Source: Ignavibacteria bacterium (lineage in GTDB: Bacteria > Bacteroidota > Ignavibacteria > Tepidaquicellales > OLB5). Taken from it: a stretch of 64,000 nucleotides of DNA. Numbering within the stretch: the first letter of the stretch is position 1; each line of letters opens with the position of its first letter. The position numbers and the translations under genes are program-made. Location of the stretch: assembly GCA_017303675.1 (NCBI GenBank), contig JAFLBX010000001.1:879970-943969 (forward strand), written 5' to 3'. The notes beneath the pieces are model-generated. The model saw nothing but the letters and a program-made list of their open reading frames with translations, searched no databases and was not told where the DNA came from. Shown here piece after piece: positions 36,993 to 44,795 of the stretch.

Positions 36993-37041
36993 ACGCGGCT
37001 TCAGGGATGATAATAAAGACGGCAGACCTGATGATAATTAA
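36993..37041 (+). pseudogene. Duplicated 3' tail of the lipoprotein gene
   Basis: This 48-base stretch reads CGCGGCTTCAGGGATGATAA..., repeating the last codons of the gene at 36217 (RGFRDDNKDGRPDDN, stop) with only four base changes, three silent. It stays in frame with a preceding short sequence (TLE) that has no match. It looks like the surviving end of a third family member, or a local duplication. Confidence 0.7.
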
Positions 37042-37136
37042 ATCAGAATATTAATTTTAAGGGATATGAAGTTGAAAAACTTTAATTAACGAGTGCTTCA
37101 AAGGTCATGGCAACATGATTCTCCTCTAATATCCCA

Positions 37137-37172
37137 TGGGGTATGGCTCTAACAGGCTGTACCCCTTTTTTT
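37137..37172 (+). terminator. Terminator of the TrmB operon
   Basis: GGGGTA, a loop of 16 bases, TACCCC, then seven T and TATATT. It follows the operon end and precedes the minus-strand gene whose stop is at 37171, so the T-run overlaps that gene's 3' boundary. Confidence 0.7.
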
Positions 37173-38391
37173 ATATTTTTCTGCAATGGTAAAAAAGCTT
37201 TTCTTTCTTATCGTTTGCTGTAAAAAAGAAATATTCTTCGCCTCCATCTTTTAGACGGAATACTTTTTTGATCTCCTCAGGCTTAACAGGGAAATTATTT
37301 ACCGAAACATTAGCCTGGCGTATCGATTTTTCTTTCAGGTACTTTATTACTGCTGATTTCCCGAACGGGAAGTGAGCAACTATCCTGAATTGTCTTCCGA
37401 AGCTCACGTTTGAAGGCACGCCAGATGTGCAATACTTTCCGGTATCAGATACCTGAAGTAAATTATATTTTAAAGCGTAATTTTCAGCAAGTCCTGCTTT
37501 TATGAGTGAGGCAGAAAGCTCAATAAAATAAACCTGGTCTGTATCAGGACTGTGTTGAGAGGTAAATGTTCTGTTTTCTGAATATTCCTGTATACTTCCA
37601 TTATTCAATATATTAATTGCCGCGGCAGCAGGGCTGCCTGTGTGATCTCTTTCAAGCAGCACAAGAATTTCCTTAACTTCATTTTCGATCGATATAACCC
37701 AGAACCTTTTAATATTATCCAGGTTCTTTTTTATATAAGTAATATCAGTGAGCGGTGAAAGCTTTATCAATACCCGGGAGGATATTGTGAATAATCTTTT
37801 CAGAATGTGCAGGATGTTTGGTGAGGAATTATGCAGTGTAACTGACTTTTTACCGGAACTGTCTGCTCTGCGGTCAGCATCAAGATATATAAGTTCTGCA
37901 GTTATATCTTCTCTGATATAATCTTCAGCCTTTGCGGTTATTCGTTTTATATTGGTAATCCCAAGCTTTCTGAAGTTCACCTCAGCAAGGAGATTTAATT
38001 CACCGTCACTATCAATCGAGGTGACATTTTTAAACTTAGCCGAAAATGCAATATCATCTATCCCAAGTCCGCCTGAGAGATCCAGAAGTTTGCCGCCTTT
38101 GAACAACGATGCTTTAAATTCCGCCGCAGCTTCAGAGCTGGCCTGTTCATAGCTTTTTGTGGTTAAATAACACCAATTAGAAGTGAATATTGGAAGTTTT
38201 CGGGCAGCTTTAGGGTACAGTGCCAACTGGGCAGCCAGCAGCCTGTAGTTTACAGGGAATGAATTTTTAAGATTCAGTGATGTAGCCCCGGGGTAGTCAT
38301 TAAGGAATGATTGTAAATCAAACTTTAACAGGTTATTTTTGTATTCTTCAGGTGAGCTCATAACTGCAATATTTGTAAATTCCGGTAACAT
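37171..38391 (-). CDS. SAM-dependent methyltransferase with THUMP-like C-terminal domain
   Basis: 406 residues. LDLSGGLGIDDIAF is the SAM motif I, SIDSDGELN the strand-2 acid, and LIYLDADRR the motif IV equivalent of the DPPY site. The C-terminal part (about 310-406) is typical of the THUMP-like extension in Bacteroidota conserved proteins: PFGKSAVIKYLKEKSIRQANVSVNNFPVKPEEIKK (keyed by ANVSVNNFP). Conserved in the phylum and perhaps RNA-directed, but the target is not known. Confidence 0.82.
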   Translation of the reverse strand: MLPEFTNIAVMSSPEEYKNNLLKFDLQSFLNDYPGATSLNLKNSFPVNYRLLAAQLALYPKAARKLPIFTSNWCYLTTKSYEQASSEAAAEFKASLFKGGKLLDLSGGLGIDDIAFSAKFKNVTSIDSDGELNLLAEVNFRKLGITNIKRITAKAEDYIREDITAELIYLDADRRADSSGKKSVTLHNSSPNILHILKRLFTISSRVLIKLSPLTDITYIKKNLDNIKRFWVISIENEVKEILVLLERDHTGSPAAAAINILNNGSIQEYSENRTFTSQHSPDTDQVYFIELSASLIKAGLAENYALKYNLLQVSDTGKYCTSGVPSNVSFGRQFRIVAHFPFGKSAVIKYLKEKSIRQANVSVNNFPVKPEEIKKVFRLKDGGEEYFFFTANDKKEKLFYHCRKI

Positions 38392-38412
38392 TTAAATACA
38401 TAAATTTTTAAC

Positions 38413-39180
38413 ATGAAAATTTTATTAACCGTATTGTTCTTAACCAGCTTTACCGTACATTCGCAGGATATTAAGAAATACTTCGATGAATATGATGTTA
38501 CAGGTTCATTTATGGTATATGATATGTACGCAGATAAATATTATTATTATGATTCATCACGCTGTTTTACCCGTTTTACGCCTGCCTCAACATTCAAAAT
38601 ACCCAACAGTATTATTGGTTTAGAAACAGGTGTTATAGCCGATGAAAATTTTATTATTCCCTGGGACGGAACCAAAAGCAGGGAAACCTGCGATAAAGAC
38701 CTGACACTGAAGGATGCGATCAGGTTTTCCTGTGTTTGGTATTATAAAGAGCTTGCGCGAAGAGTAGGCGCAGATAAAATGCAGGAAATGCTGAATGCCT
38801 TCAATTACGGGAACATGGATATTTCAAGCGGTGTTGATAAATTCTGGCTGGAAGGCAGCCTGAAAATTTCGCAGGCTGAACAGATCGAATTCCTGAAGAA
38901 GCTATATAAATATGAGCTTCCGGTTTCAAAAAGATCAGTTGATATATTAAAGAACATAATTATGCTTGATTCAACCGCAGACCATATTTTACGCGGAAAA
39001 ACTGGCTGGGGTTTTGAACGCAATAAAAATATAGGGTGGCTGGTTGGGTGGATAGAAAAAAGCGACAATATATATTTTTATGCTATAAATATAGAAACAG
39101 AAAAAGATAATCCGCGTTTTGCTGAATCAAGGCGGGCAATTACAGAAAAAATATTCAGGGATCTCGGAGTAATTAAATAA
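38413..39180 (+). CDS. Class D (OXA-type) beta-lactamase
   Basis: 255 residues with a signal peptide (about 1-17). Active-site set is complete: S59-T-F-K62 (acylating Ser and carboxylated Lys), S106-C-V (SxV, here with Cys), Y132-G-N134, K196-T-G198 and the GWLVGW strand. FWLEG near 144 holds the Trp that stabilises the lysine. Hydrolysis of penicillins is thus plausible, but many environmental OXA-like proteins have weak activity or act as sensor-like proteins; not tested here. It starts 21 bases from the methyltransferase, divergently, and precedes the SDR gene by 3 bases. Confidence 0.9.
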   Translation: MKILLTVLFLTSFTVHSQDIKKYFDEYDVTGSFMVYDMYADKYYYYDSSRCFTRFTPASTFKIPNSIIGLETGVIADENFIIPWDGTKSRETCDKDLTLKDAIRFSCVWYYKELARRVGADKMQEMLNAFNYGNMDISSGVDKFWLEGSLKISQAEQIEFLKKLYKYELPVSKRSVDILKNIIMLDSTADHILRGKTGWGFERNKNIGWLVGWIEKSDNIYFYAINIETEKDNPRFAESRRAITEKIFRDLGVIK

Positions 39181-39183
39181 CAT

Positions 39184-40095
39184 ATGCCAAAAACTTTTCT
39201 TATTACCGGTGCAACAGGGCTCATTGGTGGATATTTAACCCGGCGAATAATTCAAAATGGTGATAACTATATTGCAATAACCCGCAATCCAGAAGCTGCA
39301 GCAGGGAAGCTTAAGGATGCCAAAAAAATATTAAGCCTTGATAGTACGTTAAGTTTAAAAAATGAAGTAATCCACGCGGTAATAAATCTTGCAGGCTCAA
39401 ATTTAGGAGCAAAAAGGTGGACACAAAGCGCAAAAAAAGATTTTTATGATTCCCGTATAAATATTACTAATAGCCTGGTAGATTTGTTCAGGGCAATGCC
39501 TGAAAAACCGGAGGTTTTTGTAAGCGCTTCAGGTGTGGATTATTACGGAGATACAGGCAGCAAAAATATGTTTGAAAACGCCCCCCCGGCCAGAAGCTTT
39601 TTGGGTAAATTAACCAATGACTGGGAACAGGCAGCAATAAATGCTGAAACGCTGAATGTGAGAACTGTAATACTGCGGACCGGCCTGGTAATGGCTAAGG
39701 ATTCCGAAGCTATTAAAAAACTTATTTTACCTGTTAAAATGTTCGTTGGCGGAGCGCTTGGCAGCGGCAAACAGTATGTTTCATGGATACATATTGATGA
39801 TCTGGTTGATATGTATATTTATGCTGTTGAAAACAGTAACATTCGGGGTATTTATAATGCAGCCGCTCCATATCCGGAAACAAATGCCGGATTTATAAAA
39901 CACGCTGCAAAGCTGCTTTCAAGGCCGGCTTTTGCGCAGGTACCGGCATTCATGTTAAAGGCTGTACTTGGAGAAATGTCAGCAGTAGTGCTGGATGGCA
40001 GGAGGGCAGTTCCCAAAAAGATAATTGATGCCGGTTTTAAATTCAGGTTTGAACATGATACAGATGCATGGAGGGATATACTGAAGGTAAAATGA
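39184..40095 (+). CDS. TIGR01777-type SDR epimerase-like protein
   Basis: 303 residues of the extended short-chain dehydrogenase group known as YfcH/TIGR01777. ITGATGLIGGYL is the NAD(P)-binding motif, VSASGVDYYGDTG carries the Tyr-type site, and RTGLVMAKDSEAIKKLILPVK and SWIHIDDLVDMYIYA match the family. DUF1731-like C-terminus is from about 255. Function is not known for the family beyond nucleotide binding. In the same operon as the beta-lactamase gene. Confidence 0.85.
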   Translation: MPKTFLITGATGLIGGYLTRRIIQNGDNYIAITRNPEAAAGKLKDAKKILSLDSTLSLKNEVIHAVINLAGSNLGAKRWTQSAKKDFYDSRINITNSLVDLFRAMPEKPEVFVSASGVDYYGDTGSKNMFENAPPARSFLGKLTNDWEQAAINAETLNVRTVILRTGLVMAKDSEAIKKLILPVKMFVGGALGSGKQYVSWIHIDDLVDMYIYAVENSNIRGIYNAAAPYPETNAGFIKHAAKLLSRPAFAQVPAFMLKAVLGEMSAVVLDGRRAVPKKIIDAGFKFRFEHDTDAWRDILKVK

Positions 40096-40484
40096 TAAAT
40101 TACAGAAATAATACAGCCGGAATAATTGAAGCTGACCTTATACCATTTTTTGAAGGTTGGCCTAAAAAACCGGAACCGAGCAAAAGACTGGATATTCTTA
40201 ACAATAGTGATTATGTAATAATTGCATCAGATGGTAATAAGATAGTAGGCTTTATAACTGCAATCTCAGATAAAACTCTTTCTGCGTACATTCCGCTATT
40301 GGAAGTATTGCCGGAGTACAGAAAACAGGGAATAGGAAGTGAGCTTGTAAAACGAATGCTTGAGTTACTTAAAGAATATTATATGATAGACCTTTGCTGC
40401 GATGAAAACCTGGAAAGGTTTTATAAAAATACAGGTTTAACAAAAGCAACCGGTATGATAAAACGTAATTATGAGAGGATATAA
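40092..40484 (+). CDS. GNAT acetyltransferase
   Basis: 130 residues from ATG 40092, which overlaps the previous stop as ATGA. An earlier frame opening at 40068 lies inside the SDR gene and is less likely. VIIASDGNKIVGFITAIS and LPEYRKQGIGSELV (the Q/RxxGxG/A acetyl-CoA loop at about 77) are clear, with ERFYKNTGL near 113. It transfers an acetyl group to an unknown amine. Confidence 0.82.
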   Translation: MINYRNNTAGIIEADLIPFFEGWPKKPEPSKRLDILNNSDYVIIASDGNKIVGFITAISDKTLSAYIPLLEVLPEYRKQGIGSELVKRMLELLKEYYMIDLCCDENLERFYKNTGLTKATGMIKRNYERI

Positions 40485-40489
40485 ACTTT

Positions 40490-40924
40490 TTATTTTCTTG
40501 ATTTCGGTTCAACTATTAAACCTGCCGGCCCGTACCATTTTTTAATTACTGCCTCTAATCTGCCGTTGATAATTGCAGGGTCGCGGTTCATTTGTTCGCG
40601 GGCCTCTTCTTCCGAAACTACATCCAGAATTACAATTCCCCGCATTTCGCCGCCATCCATAAAAGGTCCTGCTAGTTTTGATTTACCTTCATAATACATT
40701 CTTTCAAGATTTTCCATATGTCCTTTTTGAATTTCCATTGCTGTAGCTGAATCAATCACCGGTCTATCCTTTACAGCGTTTAGAAAAACAAAATAATACA
40801 CTTTCATTTCCCAATCTGCCTTTTCGCTGCTGTTTTTTACCGAATCTGCCTGAGTTTTCGAGCTTAAAGAACCGGTACACATCATTAAAGAAATTAATAA
40901 AACTACCGTAAAAATTGTTTTCAT
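40490..40924 (-). CDS. Exported YciI-like protein
   Basis: 144 residues with a signal peptide (about 1-20; cysteine at residue 16 in MMCTGSLS may also make it a lipoprotein). The remainder is a YCII-related domain: VYYFVFLNAVKDRPVID, MEIQKGHMENLERMYYEGKSKLAGPFMDGGEMRGIVILDV and VSEEEAREQMNRDPAI. The family has a ferredoxin-like fold with a His-Asp pair (HMENL and GPFMD); enzymatic role unknown. Exported versions are less common. Confidence 0.75.
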   Translation of the reverse strand: MKTIFTVVLLISLMMCTGSLSSKTQADSVKNSSEKADWEMKVYYFVFLNAVKDRPVIDSATAMEIQKGHMENLERMYYEGKSKLAGPFMDGGEMRGIVILDVVSEEEAREQMNRDPAIINGRLEAVIKKWYGPAGLIVEPKSRK

Positions 40925-40941
40925 TTTAAATATAATTTTTA

Positions 40942-42480
40942 TTATTTATTGCTTGATCTTTTTATTTCTTCCATCATAGTAACTCCTTCAGCTTCAGCTT
41001 TTGCCCATATTGAAAAATTAAGCATACTGTATAGATTTTGTATGTTGTTATCCACAGGCAGGTTTTTAAGATTAAAATGAAGTTCCCTGAAAAGTTCTTT
41101 ATGTGCCCGGGGCTCTGCCTTTACCAGCCTCTTGAAATGTGTAAAAATAATGGCTTCGGCTTTTTTTAAAGCATTTTTTTCTCTGAAGAATTTGTACGTG
41201 TTTTCAACATTATATTCCAGGAGGTCATAGTTTTCCAGGCCGTAATGAATAACCAGGTTCAGCATTCTGCCGAATAAGTAAACATCACTTTTAAAATTCA
41301 ATCCTGATTCTTCTGTAAGCCTGTTGTTGTATTTCAAAGCGTGTTCATAATCTCCATCCATTACAAGAAATGCTGCAACATTGCTTAATAAGGAGATCCT
41401 TAACTGCGGCGGAATTTCATTGCCGTATTTGGGGAGCTCATCATCAAGTCTTTTTATAAGATTTCTCCCCCTTCTTATATCAGCAGAGCTTTTATATACC
41501 AGCATTTCAGAGTTTGCCGCATGAAATGAAATCTGCAGCTGAAGCGAGAGCGGTACCTTATTTTTTAATTTCTTTCTTAAAGCATTAAGCTTAGTGATTG
41601 CCGAAAGTACTTCGTTTCTGTGTCCGGTCAACTGAGAAAACATCAGATAATTAATCAGTGCGCTGGAGTAATTCCTCGGATTATCCTCAATGAAATGCCT
41701 GTTATTTTCAAGAAGCTCAATTTCCTGCTGAAGCAGTTCTTTTACATTCACTAATTCATTTCTGCCTAAATGATAGAATAGTTTTGTATGTAAAAGGTAA
41801 AATTCCATATTAAGGTCTTCAGCACTGCTATATTTACTTATAAGCGGCATTTGCATGATCTTATCCATTTCCTTGCTTCGCTCTGAGTCAGTGAAATCAC
41901 CTTTTTGTTCTACACAAATAACCATCTGGTCTGATAGCCAGCTGTAATCGAAGTTCTTTTTCAGCTTTCTTACAGTTTCAATTTCCTCTTCATAAAGCTG
42001 TTTTCTCATTTCTGAAATATTTTTATCGGGCATTACAGCCAGAATATTTCTTTCGGCAATTAGAGCATCAAGTAGGATCAGGTAATTGGAAAATTTCCTG
42101 GCAAGCTCCTTGGCTTTTTTCAGCTGTTTTAATGCCTCACGGAACAGGGCTTTGGATGATAGTACCCTTGAGTTTTCAATATATTCCTTCATCCGGGTTC
42201 CAGCATCAGCAGATACTGAATTCGGCCCGAGCGATCTTAAGATCAGGTTAAACAGATAAACCTTATATACCGGAAGCTGTTTTATAAATGATTCATTTTT
42301 CAGCTTTTTTTTCAGCAGATCTTCATCATACTCACTCATCGAATCTATAGCGTTAAATAAAAGGATATAATTCTGTTTGCTGCCTGCTTCATTTTTGGCA
42401 GCATACTTTTTGAAATATCCTTTCTCTGATTTGTTCATTGATTTTATCAGCCTGAACAGATCATCGCTTACTGTTTTCAA
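40942..42480 (-). CDS. Large helical protein, tandem paralogue 2
   Basis: 512 residues, all-helical, rich in Lys, Leu and Glu, with a TPR-like look. The N-terminus MKTVSDDLFRLIKSMNKSEKGYFKKYAAKN is nearly identical to that of the neighbour at 42491 and the rest aligns along its length. TTG start in both copies. No known domain recognised; 20 bases from the upstream copy, so an operon or a recent tandem duplication. Confidence 0.7.
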   Translation of the reverse strand: MKTVSDDLFRLIKSMNKSEKGYFKKYAAKNEAGSKQNYILLFNAIDSMSEYDEDLLKKKLKNESFIKQLPVYKVYLFNLILRSLGPNSVSADAGTRMKEYIENSRVLSSKALFREALKQLKKAKELARKFSNYLILLDALIAERNILAVMPDKNISEMRKQLYEEEIETVRKLKKNFDYSWLSDQMVICVEQKGDFTDSERSKEMDKIMQMPLISKYSSAEDLNMEFYLLHTKLFYHLGRNELVNVKELLQQEIELLENNRHFIEDNPRNYSSALINYLMFSQLTGHRNEVLSAITKLNALRKKLKNKVPLSLQLQISFHAANSEMLVYKSSADIRRGRNLIKRLDDELPKYGNEIPPQLRISLLSNVAAFLVMDGDYEHALKYNNRLTEESGLNFKSDVYLFGRMLNLVIHYGLENYDLLEYNVENTYKFFREKNALKKAEAIIFTHFKRLVKAEPRAHKELFRELHFNLKNLPVDNNIQNLYSMLNFSIWAKAEAEGVTMMEEIKRSSNK

Positions 42481-42490
42481 TTTTCAGTCC

Positions 42491-44038
42491 CTAAGCTCTA
42501 TTTTGTTTATTTTTTTGTTTTAATACTTCAACAAACTGCCTGCCGGAGAGTTTGGATTCAGCCCATGATATAAAATCAAAGAAGACAAGAAAGCTTTGCT
42601 CATGGATGTTCTTTTCTTCTTTTTTAAGCTTATATTTCAATTCACTAAACAGCTCATCCAGTTCATCTTCACGGACCTTTATAACCTTTTTAAAGAATTC
42701 AATAACCGCAGCTTCTGATTTAAGCAGCTTTTTCTTTTCTTTGAAGAATTTTTCGGTTGAGCTTACAAGATATTCAAGCAGGTCAAAATTACCAAGCTCA
42801 AAATGCACAACAAGCTGGAATACCTTGGCAAACTCATATACATCGCTTCTGAAATCAGAGCTTGCTTCATTGAGTACAATATTGATAAAATGCAGAGCCT
42901 GGTCAAGATCTCCGTCAAGCAGATAAAAGTAAGCAAGGTCTGTGAGCAGGATTATTCTCCTTTGGGCAGGTACTTTATCTTTGAATTTCTTCAGATTTTT
43001 TTCGATAGCGCGGGCTTTCAGCCGGCCTCTTTTCAGGTCACAATTCTGTTCATATATCAGCATTTCAATATTATCAGCATAGAAGAATATATTTATTTCT
43101 TCATGCTGTGATATCTTATTTTTCAGCCTGCGCCTCAGGCTGCCAAGCTTCATGATAGTTTCCCTGATATCATTGCGTTTGTGGCTGTAGCTGGAGCATA
43201 ACAGAAAGTTTATAAGTCCAAAAGCATAGTTCTGCGGATTTTCATCTATAAAATGCGGATTTTTTTCTGCCAGAGTAATTTCTTTTTTCAGGTATTCGTA
43301 AATTTTTTCATTTTCCCTTTTAGCTGTGTAATAAAGCAGCTTGGTATGGGTCTGGTAAAGGCTGGTTGTATAAGTATTTGCTGCTGCTTCAGTGGTTAAC
43401 AGCGGGTGTTTAATGATCTTTTCCATTTCATCTGTTTTCTGCGAATGCTTAAAATCAGCCTGGTGATCAACTAGGATAGTCATTCGGTCAACAAGCCAGC
43501 TGAATTCAAAGAATTCATTAAGCTTTAATATATAATCTGTCTGGTCTTTGAATATCTGTTTTCTTTTGGTATAAATATTCTTATCGGGGAATGCGAACAG
43601 TAAATTTCTTTCAGCCCCCAGAAGCTCATGAATGAATTTCAGCTTGTCATATTTATATGCCAGCTCTTTCGCTTTTTTTATCAGCTTGCCTGCTTCCTTA
43701 AATAAGGCCCGTGAAATAAGGATCTTGATATTTATCATAAGGTCTGTAAGCTTTTCTTCCGCTTTATCCTGTGCGCCATATTGGTGCAATGCTTTTAGTA
43801 TCAGGTTAAACAGATATACTTTGTATACAGCGATCTGTTTTAAGAAAGTCTCTTTTTTTAATTTCTTCCGCAGCAGGTCTTCATCATATTCTTCCATACT
43901 GTCAATTGCATCAAACAAGACCAGGTAATTTTGCCTGCTTCCGCCAGCATTTTTCGCGGCAAATTTCTTAAAATAGCCTTTTTCTGATTTATTCAGGGTT
44001 TTTATGAGCCTGAAGAGGTCATCACTTACTGTTTTCAA
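42491..44038 (-). CDS. Large helical protein, tandem paralogue 1
   Basis: 515 residues, paralogue of the gene at 40942. Shared parts are MKTVSDDLFRLIK, NKSEKGYFKK, DEDLL(R/K)KKLK and VYKVYLFNLIL. No signal peptide or membrane segment was seen. The C-terminal half is helical repeats. It starts with TTG and its upstream region faces the small ORF group at 44250. Confidence 0.7.
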   Translation of the reverse strand: MKTVSDDLFRLIKTLNKSEKGYFKKFAAKNAGGSRQNYLVLFDAIDSMEEYDEDLLRKKLKKETFLKQIAVYKVYLFNLILKALHQYGAQDKAEEKLTDLMINIKILISRALFKEAGKLIKKAKELAYKYDKLKFIHELLGAERNLLFAFPDKNIYTKRKQIFKDQTDYILKLNEFFEFSWLVDRMTILVDHQADFKHSQKTDEMEKIIKHPLLTTEAAANTYTTSLYQTHTKLLYYTAKRENEKIYEYLKKEITLAEKNPHFIDENPQNYAFGLINFLLCSSYSHKRNDIRETIMKLGSLRRRLKNKISQHEEINIFFYADNIEMLIYEQNCDLKRGRLKARAIEKNLKKFKDKVPAQRRIILLTDLAYFYLLDGDLDQALHFINIVLNEASSDFRSDVYEFAKVFQLVVHFELGNFDLLEYLVSSTEKFFKEKKKLLKSEAAVIEFFKKVIKVREDELDELFSELKYKLKKEEKNIHEQSFLVFFDFISWAESKLSGRQFVEVLKQKNKQNRA

Positions 44039-44249
44039 CCGGTCTTAAATTTATACTTTCGAAAATTAATCAAATTTATTGAAAAATAGCGAAATTAATG
44101 GATTTTTGCAAATTAAAACCATCAAATAACTCCATCAGCCTTTAATTTATGGGGAAATTCAATTTTTCCCGGCGGTCATTAAAACATATCTTTGCTTCAT
44201 AAGAGAGAAATACTAATGCTCTCAAACAGATTTGAAAGGAAATAATACA

Positions 44250-44453
44250 ATGCATCATAAAATATTAAAACACCTGCTTTCACTTTTTTTCGTAATAATA
44301 CTGCTTACGATCCTGGGGCTGCAGTGGGCAGTAAAAGAAAACAGTCAGTTAACCAAAGAAGCAGTGAAACAGGAAACAGAAAATTACAAATTAATAATTC
44401 CGAGGTACCCGGAAAGCCCGGAAAAGATCCATCAGGAAGCAAAGATATATTAA
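44250..44453 (+). CDS. Small single-span membrane protein
   Basis: 67 residues from ATG 44250 (an in-frame earlier start at 44232 is possible). One strong membrane helix at residues 10-28 (SLFFVIILLTILGLQWAV), then a charged tail. GGAAA precedes the ATG by 10 bases. Overlaps a Lys-rich frame (44324-44563), so only one may be real. Confidence 0.5.
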   Translation: MHHKILKHLLSLFFVIILLTILGLQWAVKENSQLTKEAVKQETENYKLIIPRYPESPEKIHQEAKIY

Positions 44454-44563
44454 AAAACAGATCCATACCGGAAAATACATTAAAAGGCAAAACGAACAAG
44501 AACAAAGAATCAATTAAAAATAAAACTAACCAATCTAAAATAAAAAGAAAGAATAAAAAATGA
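44324..44563 (+). CDS. Lys-rich small ORF, uncertain
   Basis: 79 residues from GTG, extremely basic and low complexity (GKTNKNKESIKNKTNQ, KIKRKNKK). It overlaps the 67-residue frame by 130 bases. Its stop overlaps the ATG of the next small ORF as ATGA, the only support that it is translated. A frameshift joining it to the frame before is also possible. Confidence 0.25.
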   Translation: MGSKRKQSVNQRSSETGNRKLQINNSEVPGKPGKDPSGSKDILKNRSIPENTLKGKTNKNKESIKNKTNQSKIKRKNKK

Positions 44564-44697
44564 TAACAGTAATTGCAATATTTTCGATAATCTTTACACT
44601 TATAGCCGGAGAGCTATATGCAGTTTACAGCAGCTACAGGGAAGACCTGAAAGATAAAAACGAAGCATTAAAAAAATTAAATTACTCCTCCAGGTAA
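44560..44697 (+). CDS. 45-residue small membrane protein
   Basis: ATG 44560 to TAA 44697. Residues 2-21 form a membrane helix (ITVIAIFSIIFTLIAGELY) followed by a charged tail. It overlaps the previous frame as ATGA. No family recognised. It precedes the two Ycf48-like genes by 98 bases. Confidence 0.45.
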   Translation: MITVIAIFSIIFTLIAGELYAVYSSYREDLKDKNEALKKLNYSSR

Positions 44698-44708
44698 TTT
44701 CTTTTGGA

Positions 44709-44740
44709 ATCCCCCTTTGATGAGAATATTGAAGGGGGAT
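44709..44740. repeat. Dispersed hairpin ATCCCCCTT/AAGGGGGAT
   Basis: A 9-bp perfect stem with a 14-base loop, without a T-run. A similar C/G-run hairpin lies at 59754. Confidence 0.65.
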
Positions 44741-44795
44741 GAAAAAAGCACAAAACAAAAACAACTAATCTAACTAACTAATAAAATATACAATA

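Noticed and set aside
44709-44740. C-run hairpin as a terminator
   Set aside because: There is no T-run on either side in the reading direction, and a similar hairpin occurs at 59754, so it is better called a dispersed repeat.
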